Shown one piece after another: positions 24,529-35,826 of a stretch of 64,000 nucleotides of DNA. The first letter of the stretch is position 1. Every line of letters begins with the position of its first letter. The stretch lies in the NCBI GenBank assembly GCA_930367215.1, contig OV884059.1, positions 72,449,393-72,513,392 on the forward strand, in the 5' to 3' direction. The stretch comes from Pollenia angustigena. Its lineage: Eukaryota; Arthropoda; Insecta; Diptera; Polleniidae. Both the position numbers and the translations under genes were made by a program. The notes below the pieces were generated by a model that was not told the origin of the DNA, ran no database searches, and was given only the letters and a program-made list of their open reading frames with translations.

Positions 24529-25374
24529 GCACACACAGAAAAAAATACCCATGTAAAATTAACATGGAAAAATGTTGATTGAGAATCATGTTAAATTTAA
24601 GAAAAATTATGCCCTTTACTTAAATTTATCATTATTTCATATTAATTTTTAAGAAAAAATATCAAAATAACCTTAAATTACGTTTATTTAATATTATTCA
24701 CTGTTAAAAAAATAAAAAAAAAAAATATTAAAATATAAATAAATCTGGATTCAATATTGAACCCATAAAAACCTGTTTTGTATTAAAATCAAAAGTTTAT
24801 CTTGTTAAATTAACATGCATACCTACTTAATTATGTACATTTTTTATTTTCACTTTTAAAATATGTTATAAAAAGAAGACAATTCCCGTATTCTTTTAAT
24901 TAAAATTGTTTATTTAAATAGTACATCAAGTTTTCAAAGTAGAATGATGACCATATCGGGCGATTCTGCTAATGCTTCTGTTAACAAAGGAGAATACAAA
25001 ATAAGTGAAACATGTGTTACAGGGTTTTGAATTATTCTTACATAAATGCAAATGTTGTCTGAAGCTTCTTCACACTGTTAAAATACACTCAAACCCATTT
25101 GATTCTACATGAAATTCACGTTGTTTCAACTGGAAATAACTTTCATTCAACGTGATTCCGATTGTTATTTCAATATAAATTACATTTTGCTCTAACTTTA
25201 CTGCAATGTTTAATTAACATGAATTATAGTTATATCAAAAGAAAAAAATGTTGTTCGCAGTTATTGTAAAATCAGGTTGAATTAACATGAAACCCGTATG
25301 AAGCAAAATCACCACCGAAAAAATTTAAATCAACCTTGTTTTCGACGTTTTTAACTTGATTTTTTTCTGTGTGC
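24529..25374. mobile_element. 846-bp element with GCACACACAGAAAAAA ends
   Basis: The left end is GCACACACAGAAAAAAATAC and the right end is ATTTTTTTCTGTGTGC. The ends resemble those of family A, so it may belong to the same superfamily. The interior is AT-rich with repeated TTAACATG words (about 24558, 24590, 24803, 25212, 25270). No transposase is present. Confidence 0.65.
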
Positions 25375-26177
25375 AAGGACCAAGCCTTATAAAAATGGTG
25401 ACATTCGGTTCATAATTTCACATAGCCTTTATACAATGTTATTTCTGGAAGAGAGCTTTGTGAACAAAAAAAATGTTGTATTGGCAGGTGCAAAATAAAT
25501 TATAGGTCCCATATAAACAAGCTTCCCAAATCCCTTGAGTGCAAACAAATTTTAAAAAGATGACAATAGCTAAATAATAATTGAAGCAAAGATGAGAATT
25601 ACGCAGTAGAAGCCACTTTTTGCAAAGCCTGTTTTTTGCCGATTACCGTTAACATTGCCCTTTTACATTGCTTATATTCCGAATCATCCAAAAATATGCT
25701 CTTGATCACTATCAAAATGCTGCTATAAAGAGTCAATCAATGGAAGAAACCTGTAAGTTACCTGCTAACAAAATTTTAAGAACGGAATTGTCGAAAGTAA
25801 TTTTTAAGTGTAATAAAATTGAAAGACAATAGAACCAAAAGGTTGAGAAACACTGAAAATGCTTATATTACAAGGACAAATAAGAGCATACATCAAAAAT
25901 CGCTCTTGAGCATACACTTTTTGTTGTGAAACGTGGAATAACATTTTAAAACCCACTAGTCTATATGCTCTGCGTCGTAGAAACACTTTTTAAATGGCGT
26001 CGCGATTTTGGATAAAAATTCTTAACTCTTAATTTACATATTGTTCAACTAAAATTTAAATTTCTTGATTTTTTTCATTATCATTACTTGTGATAATCTT
26101 AATAAAAAAATTAAAAAAAAAGTAATCTCGAAACTAATTATTTTGCCACTGATCGAAAATATACAGAACATTATAAA
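25375..26177. other. no gene seen
   Basis: AT-rich sequence without recognisable coding potential, terminal repeats or RNA genes. Confidence 0.5.
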
Positions 26178-26396
26178 GCGTACGGCTCACATACCCAGAA
26201 ACGATATTTTTTGTTTAAGTGTTTGTGTATACGAACACGACCCTTAATATCGTTCGTAACTATTTTCAAGAATGTAACGAGCATTATATAGTATTCTGTT
26301 CTTCGTTTTAAAACAGAACAATTGTTGTGGTTCGTCGACATATGTACATTATATTTTAATGTTCTATAATGTTCGTTTTTGATTAACATTGATAAA
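26178..26396. repeat. dispersed repeat (family G), copy 1
   Basis: About 220 bp, similar over its whole length to 29683-29893. Shared blocks in order: GCGTACGG, ACATACCC, AAACGATAT, TTTAAGTGTTTGTGTAT, GTAGTGTTCTG-like, and ACATTATATTTTAATGTTCT. Both copies have the same orientation. Element type is unknown. Confidence 0.8.
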
Positions 26397-26751
26397 AAAT
26401 TGATCGAAATAAGCAAGTTGGATAAGTACAGTATTTTTTTTGTGTTGGAAAATTGCCAACAGAGAAATGAAATTTTTTAATGACTTACAACACAAACACT
26501 ATTAGCGATACCATATTTACTGCCTATTTCACGATGTCACTTGAATTGTTACAAAGAACTTTTACCAAGGCATATTAACTACAGATGGTGTCGAAACAGC
26601 ATCTTATTTTGACAGTTCGGGCTTATTTGTTTTGATTTGTTAGTGTTTTGCTAATAATGGTTGACATTTCGAGCTAATGGCACTAACGATGCAATGCAAA
26701 AAACCGTATGTTGTTTCTGTTGTTTTTGGATTGTTGTAGTTCCGACACCAC
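26397..26751. other. no gene seen
   Basis: AT-rich spacer. Nothing recognisable. Confidence 0.45.
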
Positions 26752-26997
26752 CAGGGGGCAAATCATGGCAGTCGTGATCGAATACTTTTTCGATTCGAAA
26801 GCAATTTTATTTCAGTCAATACTGAACGAATCGGTATTATTTTTTCAGTGTTTGAAAACTCAAATAAATGCTTTACAACACCACAAAAATAATTTCGATC
26901 CGTTCAGTATGGACAGAAAGAATTAGAAATTGAATTGCTTTCGAATCGAAAAAGTACTCGATCACGACTGCCATAATTTGGCCCCTGTAGTGGAATT
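26752..26997. mobile_element. 246-bp MITE with CAGGGG ends
   Basis: Inverted repeats of about 50 bp: CAGGGGGCAAATCATGGCAG at the left, complementing CTGCCATAATTTGGCCCCTG at the right. The arms continue through GTCGTGATCGA, ACTTTTTCGATTCGAAAGC. The CAGGG termini suggest a hAT-type family, but an 8-bp target duplication was not found. Non-coding. Confidence 0.8.
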
Positions 26998-28112
26998 CGC
27001 CTTGACTTTTACAAGAGCTTATGCCCAATTTTCAGAATATTAATTAAATCAATATAAAGGTAATTTTCATATAAACTTTAAACGCATTTAAATACAGATT
27101 GATTTTTTGAGTTTTGTTTAAGAAGTCTAATTTAATTAAGATAAAAGTATGGCAGCACTACTAAATACAAAAAAATAGCATAATAAAGTGTATTTATTTA
27201 CAAGGTGGCCTCCAAAAACAGTAGTTTTCTATTGAGACCACCTTGCTAAGTTTTTCTAATGGAAACTTAAAATGCATTTAAATGTACCACATCGGTGAAT
27301 TAAGGTACGTTTTAGTGTTTAGTGAAGAAAAGAATTTTGTATTTAAAACGATTTTAAACATAAATGTGTGTTAATATCAATCCCAAAAATTGGGCATAAG
27401 CCAACAAACATAATTTTGTTTTGACGGGTCCACGATTGCTCAAATAGCGTGCATTTTTGAAAATTTTCTCAAAATTCTGTGATGGAGGGTTAAATATGAT
27501 CGTGCTTGTGCTTGACTGACTATCATTTCTAACTTGTTTTGTGATTTTTACGCCGGTGAGAGTAGTTGTGGGAAGTGTGTTCCCGTTTTAGCTACCGCAG
27601 CGCAGTTTTGTCGAAGGATTTTTTCTTTTATTTTCGCTTAATTTGTCAAACGACTATTGGTTTTTGAAAAACAGAACTATGGGAGACGCTATATGAGTTC
27701 TTGCACTGACTAAAATAAAATTTTGGAATATTGTTTGTAATTTTATTCAAAACAGCCGAATTAAATATGAATGCATTTGGTAGATAAATGCAGCGACTAA
27801 TTATCTTATAGATGTAGATATATGGGGGAAGGGGTGTCGTTCGAGCGACATTGCCAAAATTTTACACACATTAATGCTTTAGATAAAAAAGATTCCGGAA
27901 ACTCCTTTGCAAACATCGTTTTATTTAAAAATTTTCACTACATCCTCCTTTTTTAAATCATGTTGCAGTTTATATAAAATATTATCGATTTTAACTTGTA
28001 ATTTTGGTAAAAATTATTTGTCCTTGAAATTTGTCTACAGTGGATCAGATTTAAAAAATGCCGGAATATCATTTTTGAAAAAAAAAAAAAAAAAATTTTT
28101 CATATAGAGCCC
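26998..28112. other. spacer with a small hairpin
   Basis: No gene. A short hairpin at 27201-27245 has 12-bp arms CAAGGTGGCCTC and GAGACCACCTTG. The rest is AT-rich, with an A run at about 28079-28095. Confidence 0.5.
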
Positions 28113-28342
28113 TAACCGCGAAATTAACGTAAAGCGTAAAAATCAATTTTTTTTATTTTATTTCATATAAATTTTGTATAAAATTTATCGCTTACGATAA
28201 AATAGTTCTTGCTTAAAATCGTAACGGTACCTTATTTGACCATGTCATTTTAGAAAATGATACAAGTGTTGCCAATAAAGTCATTTATTAAATAAAAAAC
28301 GAACATTTGAAAATGATGTCGCTTACGTTATTTACGCGGTTA
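28113..28342. mobile_element. 230-bp MITE, TTAA-type flanks
   Basis: The ends are TAACCGCGAAATTAACGTAA and its complement TTACGTTATTTACGCGGTTA. Immediate flanks CTAA and TTAA fit a TTAA target with one change, and CCGCG as the true terminus. The interior is AT-rich. Distinct from family F1. Confidence 0.75.
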
Positions 28343-28803
28343 AGTCTCGATATGGTCACCTATATCAAAATTGTTCAAAGATATTATGGTTACTTCAACT
28401 ATATTGTTGCTTCACGCAATCATATGATTGATGAAAACCACTACAATAATTCGGTTGCTTCTATTTAGGTTAAGGTTTATACCAGATTAAGTAACTATAA
28501 AAAATTATACAAAACTAAAATTTAAACTTGTTGGATTTCAAAACAAAGTGAGATCATATCGCATTTTTGGAAAATAAATACGAAGGTACATTTACACAGG
28601 TCAGACTCATTAGCGGACAGACATAAGCCCCCAATTGTTAAATCCGTATGTATGAGTCAAAATATGTGCATGTGTGCGTCAAAGTGCTTTTGTTTTATAT
28701 GGAGTCAAGACAAGTCGGGTATTTTTGTAATGCTCTCCCAAATAAGTTTACCTTGTGTTAATGTACCTTGATATATACAGATATATTATTAAAAGGCAGA
28801 ATA

Positions 28804-29179
28804 AGTCTTTACTTTCTTTTTCTGTTCTGTTCCGTGCCGTTCTGTTTCGAAATTGTAATAGTTACTTTTTCTGTAGCAACTTATCAGTCATTTATGACAA
28901 ATTTATTAGTTTTGCACAGTCCATTGTTTTATTTCAATAACTTTAATGCACATAAATTTGGAGAAATTAAATTTTATGAATTCTTAAAATAAAAAATAGT
29001 TTATTTCAATATAAATATGTATTTTTTATTATTTATTTTGCAGTCACTTACAATTACTTAACAATTTTTTGATTTTAACAAACTGAACCGCAACAGAACA
29101 GAAAAATTAATCAATTTCACAGGTTTTTTAATAACAAAAACAAATCAGCTGATTCGTAGCAGAACAGAAAATAAAGACT
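28804..29179. mobile_element. 376-bp inverted-repeat element rich in CAGAACAG
   Basis: The left end AGTCTTTACTTTC, TTTTTCTGTTCTG is mirrored by CAGAACAGAAAATAAAGACT at the right. Extra copies of CAGAACAG/CTGTTCTG lie inside both ends (28820-28850 and 29091-29102). No ORF has known domains. Confidence 0.6.
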
Positions 29180-29682
29180 AACTGAGCCTCAACTACCTAA
29201 AATTTTTTTCATTTTACTATGGGCTGGTAAACACTTAAACAGCGTAGTAACGTTTTTTTTTTTGACAAATGTAATTAAAACTTTAATAAATATTTTTTTT
29301 TTTAAATTAATTTCTTTTACCATCATTTTTCCTCGCTCTTTGTTATGTCATTATGTAGTATGTGTAAGTGTACTTAAAAAAGTAAGAAGTACTTTTCCTC
29401 CGGTCTTAATTCTATCATGTTTTATAAGAGTGAGTATTGTGTGTACATATGTACGTATGTATTTAATTTAAGCAAAGTATTATATTCATGCTGTCTGTCA
29501 TTTTGTCTTAGTCTATTTGCAGTCATAACTTTATATATTCTCTGTCATCACAGATGACAACATTATTTGAACTTGCATTTCATCTCTGTCTAAAGCAGTG
29601 ATGGGCTGTCGCATAAGTCAGGTCATGAAGTACCCGAATCATATACGCAAGAAGTATACGAAAATAATCCGACAATTTTTTA
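29180..29682. other. no gene seen
   Basis: AT-rich spacer with nothing recognisable. Confidence 0.45.
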
Positions 29683-29893
29683 GCGTACGGTACATACCCC
29701 CAAAAACGATATCTATGTTTTAAGTGTTTGTGTATTAGTTAACAATCCTGAATTAATACCATTCATAAATAATTTCACGAAAGCAACACACACTATGTAG
29801 TGTTCTGGTTTTCGTTATAAAATAGTACAATTGAAGTGGTTCTGTAGACATACATTATATTTTAATGTTCTGTAGTGTTTTTTCACATTGATG
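29683..29893. repeat. dispersed repeat (family G), copy 2
   Basis: Same blocks and order as 26178-26396, diverged by substitutions and small indels. It lies just left of the palindrome-rich element at 30059, which may have inserted in or beside a longer family G unit. Confidence 0.8.
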
Positions 29894-30231
29894 AAGGAAT
29901 GAGCAAACAAAAAATTTTAGCAATGCTTCTCACTAGTATTCTTGTTGTTGCTTGGAAATTTTAACGACCACAGCCTGAAACAACGAACAGTATTGTACTG
30001 AACCGAACACAACGAAGTTTGTAGTTTTTTTTTTACGAAAAACAGAACACAATTGAATCCCAATGTGCACAAAAACGGATGCGGATCCGTTACGGACCCG
30101 TTCCGGATCCGTAATAAAGTGAGAAACGGAATCAGTGCAATCACGAATTTACGGATCCGTTTCTGACTCGTTACGGATCCGTAAAAAGTTAGAAACGGAA
30201 TCAGTGTAATCGCGATTTGACTGATCCGTTT

Positions 30232-32294
30232 TTTTTTTTTTTTTTTTTTTTTTTCTCATTATTTATTTATTGAATCTTCATATATTAAATATGAACTAAC
30301 AATAATTAATCAAATCTTAACCTAATACGTTATTTTTTGTCCTGCCAGTGCCAGACAAAAATTTTCTTCATCGCGGGTTCTGTTCACTTTTATAGTGTTT
30401 ATCGCTCATCTAATTGGATAAGTGCTGCAGTGTCTCTTCTTCTTAAGCGAGTGTGGCCGCTATCATTTAAAATATTTCGTGCTAGTGGGTTTGGGTGCGA
30501 TTCGAGCCTTTTTAAGTATTTTACTGCATATTTCGTAATCATAGTTTTAACTAATGGAACATTAAGATCCTTGTGAATATTTGAGTTTTTAACATACCAA
30601 GGGGCAGCTGTGATTATTCGAAGTAGTTTATTTTGGCGCCTTTGAATTTTTTCGATATTAGAGGCCGAGGCAGTGCCCCATAACTGAATACCATAGCACC
30701 AGATTGGCTTTAAGATGGAGTTGTAAAGAAGAAGTTTGCAGTCGAGACTAAGGACAGAGTTTCTTCCAATAAGCCAATGAATTTGGATGGCTTTTAGTTT
30801 CATTTGAGTTAATTTTGCCTCTATATGGCTTTTCCACGTTAAACGGCGATCTAGATGAATACCGAGGTATTTTACATGCGAATTTTGAGGTATTATTTGA
30901 TTATTGATTTTAATAGGGGGGCATGATTCCCGACGCAAGGTGAATGTTATATGTACGCATTTTTGCTCATTGACCTCTATCCTCCATTGCTTTAACCATA
31001 GTTCGAGTTGAAATATATGATCCTGTAGGTATCGAGATGCTTCTTGACGGTTTTCGTGCACGCTCAAAAAAGCTGTATCATCAGCAAATGTTGAAGTTTG
31101 TGTGTAGTTGTTTGTTGGCATGTCCGAGGTATATATTAAGTATAAAAGTGGGCCCAGGATGCTTCCCTGAGGGACTCCAGCGTCAATTTGCTGAGGAGAG
31201 CTTAAATAATCACCTTCTTTAATAATAAATTTTCGACCGACTAAGTAGCTTTCTAACAGCTTGTGTGTGTTTACTGGTAAGTTGAGCTTCAATTTATGTA
31301 ATAAGCCTTCATGCCAGACTTTATCAAAAGCTTGAGAAACATCGATGAAGAGAGCGGAGCAATATTTTTTTTCTTCAAAGGCTTTTCTTATTGCGTTTAC
31401 TATACGATGGGTTTGCTCAATTGTGCTGTGTTCTCTTCTAAAGCCGAATTGGTGGTTAGGAATACATCTATTTTCATTTAAAATTGGGGTTAATTTTGAC
31501 GCTAACAGCTTCTCAAACAGCTTTGATATATTAGAAAGTAAGCTTATAGGCCTATATGACTCAACTTTTGTGTGATCCTTTCCAGGTTTAGGTATCATGG
31601 TGACTAAGGAGACCTTCCACTTTTGAGGATAGTATTCAAGGCGTAAAATAGCATTAAAAATTAAAAGAATAATTTTCTTTGCTATGCTGGGTAGCTCCAA
31701 AAGCATTTTGTTGCTGATCTTATCAAAACCAGGAGCCTTCTTGGGGTTTAAATCACAAATAGCCTTTTCGATTTCTCTTATCTCAAATCTTAGCGGAACA
31801 GCTGCTCTAGCAGCAACAGGTGGTAACTCGACCGCAATATCGTGAGATATATTTGGGGTAAATACGTTTTTTAAATGATTGACATACAGATTTCCTTTTT
31901 CAACATCATTTCTTGCCCAACTTCCATTCAAGTTTCTTAATGGTGGTTTAGAGACAACTGGCCTTTTGAGATTTCTAGCTGCGCGCCATAATGAGTAGTT
32001 TGATTGTGGGGTTGCATCAAGTTCCTCAAGATATTTTTCCAGAGAAGCCGTTTTCTTAGTCTGCAGTAACTTTCTAAGTCTTTTTGTACACTCTTTAAGT
32101 AAGTTCTTAAGTTGAGGGGATCTGTGCAATTGCCAATCTCTTCGAGCCCTCCTTTTTTCAGACAAAAGATGCTCGACATCTGTGGAATATATTTTAATAG
32201 TTTTTGTTTTTTTGGGAACAATATTGGAATGTTGAACAGCTAGTTTCAGAAAACTGTCAAAATTGTCAATAGAGCGATCTACATAATCCGGTGT
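30232..32294 (-). mobile_element. 5'-truncated jockey-clade retrotransposon insertion
   Basis: About 2.06 kb on the minus strand. The 5' end is truncated at about 32294, within ORF2. The 3' end has a short UTR and a poly(A) tail seen as the T run at about 30232-30254. ACTGATCCGTTT at 30220-30231 is repeated exactly at 32295-32306, a 12-bp target-site duplication. Truncation, A tail and duplication are the marks of target-primed reverse transcription. The clean frame and perfect duplication indicate a recent insertion. Confidence 0.93.
30399..32292 (-). CDS. jockey-type ORF2 reverse transcriptase, N-terminally truncated
   Basis: An uninterrupted frame of about 631 codons runs from the truncation point (CCG GAT TAT near 32292) to a stop at 30399; the first internal Met is at 32165. 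Counting from that Met, reverse transcriptase motifs are LNPKKAPGFDKI (139), YRPISLLSNISKLFEKLL (204), ALFIDVSQAFDKVWH (271), GVPQGSILGPLLY (330), the catalytic FADD (360-363) and KYLGIHLDRRLTW (432). The C-terminal segment (KLLRIITAAPWYV, then SHPNPLA) is typical of jockey ORF2, which lacks RNase H. The apurinic-type endonuclease domain expected before the reverse transcriptase (full ORF2 is about 900 residues) is missing. It probably is not expressed because promoter and start are absent. Confidence 0.93.
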
Positions 32295-32752
32295 ACTGAT
32301 CCGTTTCTGACCCGTAAAAAAGTTAAAAACAAACTTTTTTTAATATTCTATGAATTGTTTTTTTATGTTTTTAATGTATTTTACTTTTATATGTTAATTT
32401 TAAATGAACTCACTGAATTGTTTTTACTTTACTATCAAATGACTGTGAATTTAATAATAATAATAAAAAAAAATTAAAACAAAAAATTCATCACAATATT
32501 AAATCTTTTTTATTAAAAACACGCAGTGGATTCCGTTTTATTAAAATACACGGGTCCGCAACGGATCCTAATGTGATGTCCGTAACGGATCCAAAAAACG
32601 GACATTAAATTCGTTTTTGAATCCGTTTTTTCGAGAGGAATTTCTCCCGCTTGCGGATCCGTAACGGACCAGTAACGGATTCCGTTACGGATAGAAAATA
32701 CGAAGATGCGGATCCGTTACGGATCCGAAACGGATCCGTTTGGCACACTGGG

Positions 32753-34846
32753 ATGTTCTTACCTTTATGTTGAGTTGGATTAGTAAAGTTATTTTATTGT
32801 GTATGAAGATCACCAGCAGATAAACGTTTTTCTAATGTATGTACTGCACATTAGCGTTTGTGTTCTCCATATTCCTACCGTACAGAACACTTAAGTATAG
32901 TAACTTATGTTTATTTTTTAACCCTGTACGCAGCGGCTAAGAATTAAAAGAGCACTGAGCAAGGCAAAATAAAAAATATCAAATAACAAACATTCGTTGC
33001 ATACATCATCATTTAATTTCTCTTTCTGCCGAACACTGTTTCAAAGTATTATTTCAAGTACAAGTACTACAGCATTCACCTTTTTTATTTGGTTTGTTTT
33101 TTTTTTTGGATTTCATTTGTCTTACCACAACGACCACAAACAGACAGAAAATTCAAAAAGCACTTGCACATATCTTTAAGATGCTCATAGTGAATGAGAA
33201 ATATGATCAAAGTTCTTTAAGTATTTTTAAGGCCATTTTTATATTGAAATTTTTTTTTTTTACCATGACACAATATTGTAATAAAATTCGTTATTTAATG
33301 TTTTATAAATAAAATCATTATAAAAAAATTATCAGGCGACAAATAGAATTAAATTTTCTTAATACATATATATAACATTTTTTAATTATGTTCTGGTATT
33401 ACAATCTATGGATAACTTATGGTATTTTCTTTTCCACAAAAAAAATGCATATTGCACTATACGCCCGTATAAGTCGGCAGTGTTGATAATGCCCTGTGAA
33501 AAGATGACTACTGTTTATATATAGAACTACCATACGAAGTTGGGAAAAAATCGCCTCTATTGAGGACAGTAAAAATTTTAAATTGTAATTTTTGTTTTCT
33601 ATTATTTTGAAGTGAAAACATAAGAAAGCATTAAAGTGTTGATGGAAGGTTTTCAATGACATAAAATTTAAGTTGATTCGATGTTACAAAATTGTTAAAA
33701 AAAATCGTCAAATCAAAAAATCTTAAAAACTTGTTGTCAATAAATCGGAAATCTGGCAGAGGTGTTTTCTTGTTTACACATATATTTTATGAAAAACAAA
33801 CAGAAGAAATTGGAATTTCGTCATTTGTTTTGTTCTTTGATTTATTTTTATAATATCAATCAATAAACAAATTTTGGTGATGTACATTTTTTTTACATTT
33901 TGAAGAACAAACTTTTTGTCAGCTGTTAAAAACAAAGCGATCCAATTTTGTGTTTTATTCCCGTCAAATAATTATTTGCATTATTAGGATGTTGGCAAGA
34001 TATTTTATACAAGCACCTTTTAACAAGGTGGTATTTTTGGTAGAAAAGAAAACACCATCAATTTAATAAAAAATATGTATATCATAATTCAGGTTTGTAA
34101 AAAAATAAATTTTTTTTAAACTGAAAAATTACACAGTGCAACATATTTAATGCAAGCTCCTTCTCGAGTGGAATTTCTCGACTGTTATTTAGTTTTTCTA
34201 TTTTTGGTACAATTAAAGCTATAGACTAGGAGAAAAAAAGTGTAAGACAAATCCGAAAAACTGCAGGTTGTATCTCAAAACTGCTAAAATGGCGAAAAAT
34301 TTTATAATTTTTCACTTTTTTATCCCAAAGCTGCCAAAATGTTGGAGTAATCTTCAGAAAACATGTTAATTATAATAAAATTAATAATAATTCAGAACAT
34401 CATAATTATCAAAAATGCTTTTTTCGAATTTTCTGGCTTTATTTTACATCGATAGTTCGATAAATCTATATGAAAAATGTAGTAAAAGCCAAAAAACATG
34501 ATATTTTTTAATTACAGAACACAAAAAATTGAGCTTTTTTAGGTTTTTCTAAATAAAAACAGTTGATTCTTATGTATTCTCAGCTGCTGATGACGTAAGC
34601 GTAGGTTTTCCCTGCCAGTTCTAGTAATAAATATATATTGACATTCGTTATTTGCATAATTAACACAATATTTTGTATTATTCAGTGATTATATAGCGAA
34701 CGGTCCTTTAAACTTTAAAATACTTTCTGGATAAATCTACACTAAAATATCTTTCTGTTGAGTTGAGTCCCATTATTGTACATTATTAAAAAAAGTGTTC
34801 GTTCACAAACCAGTCTCTCCGAAAGATATTGAGGACTATTTGGCTT
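32753..34846. other. AT-rich DNA, no gene seen
   Basis: About 2 kb of A/T-rich sequence with short low-complexity frames and no terminal repeats recognised. A TACCGTACAGAACAC block near 32877 may belong to the same repeat that starts at 29683. Confidence 0.5.
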
Positions 34847-35020
34847 AATATGATCTCAAACACATAATTATGGGCAAGAGCAGGTGAGGCTCCAATCTGT
34901 GCTTAAATAGCAGAAAAGAAATGGCAATATCGTGGAATCCACAAGGCAGCAGGAGAAGGGATATCCCCACTAATACATGAAGGAGATATATAGACGCGGA
35001 AGCTGGCTCAGTGTGAGTGG
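34847..35020 (+). pseudogene. C-terminal scrap of a non-LTR reverse transcriptase (WNPQG tail)
   Basis: Read on the plus strand, 34921 onward gives MAISWNPQGSRRRDIPTNT, then RRYIDAEA. WNPQGxRRRGRPxxTWRR is a conserved C-terminal tail of RTE/CR1-like reverse transcriptases; the Gly-Arg is lost here. Just upstream, a shifted frame reads ICA-stop-IAEK, resembling the segment before the tail. The 144-codon minus frame over this area is an antisense shadow. Only the tail remains. Confidence 0.65.
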
Positions 35021-35138
35021 CCAGGCCAGATGTGATGTTGAAGGTGCAATATAGATCAAACTCGATTAATTTTGTTGCCGCCCTATGTCCAACAATGGAA
35101 TTATATATATTTCCTTTAATCAACTCGATAGACCTGCA

Positions 35139-35380
35139 GCCCTTCTCTGCAATTCGCAAAAGCTTAGTCTCTATCGCTAAAAATCTATAAGGTTGATTTA
35201 GCGATTTTTGGCTACGAATGCAATTCTGTAACGTGAATTGCTTAATTTGGTAATACCATACAAATTTAATTCGCCGCATTTTAAGCTTTTTATCATCGCT
35301 AAAATGTTCAAACTTTGTATTCTCTAAGGCATTTAAGCAATCGAGATTTAGCTTTAGCTTAGCGAATTAGAGTATACGGC
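35139..35380. mobile_element. MITE family D, copy 1
   Basis: About 242 bp and collinear with 38446-38687. Shared blocks are TCTCTATCGCTAAAAAT, GATTTAGCGATTTTTGGCTA, CGCATTTTAAGCTTTT and GATTTAGCTTTAGCT. The left end has decayed (GCCCTTCTCTGCAATTCGC instead of GCCGTATTCTGTAATTCGC); the right end is GTATACGGC. Confidence 0.82.
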
Positions 35381-35696
35381 TGCTGGTGCCCACATATGTA
35401 TATGGTAGAGACTTTTTTAGTTAGAAAGGTTTCAATTTCGGCTCATCATATTTTATTGGCGTTTATACAGGCTAAGGGTTCTTTGAAGGTCATTTACTTG
35501 ACTGTGTGGAGTTCCTTGGCTTTAATATATTGTTTTCGACTTAAAGGAACAAAATGGTTTTGCTAGAAAATTTGTAAAACCTTAGGGCAACTGTTATGGG
35601 GGGTTCGTGTAAACCAGTAAAATAATTAAATTCATTTAACCATGTCCCAATTTAGTAATTGCTTTTTAAAATCTCGAGTTATAAGATAATTTCCTT

Positions 35697-35826
35697 TTTT
35701 ATTTATTTTTTTCCCTAATCTTAACCCACGAAGTTTGAGGCTTGTCGGCAGGAGACCAAAGTCTCTGGCAGGAATCGAACCCGCAACCCCCGCATTGAAA
35801 GACTAGCTCACCAAGCCTACCGGGGC
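35697..35826 (-). mobile_element. tRNA-derived SINE (family S), copy 2
   Basis: Minus-strand copy: head GCCCCGGTAGGCTTGG at 35826 leftward, box B GGTTCGATTCC (near-perfect to the polymerase III consensus), body GAGACTTTGG, and a T-rich stretch (the A tail) near 35697-35712. It is diverged from copies 1 and 3, notably in the segment between the boxes. Confidence 0.85.

Larger units (their letters stand above)
30059..32752. mobile_element. ACGGATCCGT palindrome-rich inverted-repeat element, split by a jockey insertion
   Basis: Without the insert this is about 620 bp. The ends are inverted: CCCAATGTGCACAAAAACGG at the left, and the complement of CCCAGTGTGCCAAACGGATC at the right. Both ends carry many copies of the palindrome ACGGATCCGT and variants. 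On the left these form a direct repeat of period 70 bp (30105, 30175), with GAGAAACGGAATCAGTG in each unit. Subterminal palindrome arrays and CARTG termini suggest a non-autonomous DNA transposon, possibly hAT-like. No 8-bp target duplication was found. Confidence 0.72.

Noticed and set aside
34845..35279. 144-codon minus-strand frame with a hydrophobic C-terminal half
   Set aside because: Its hydrophobic stretch is the antisense of a WNPQG-type reverse transcriptase tail and the rest runs into a MITE.
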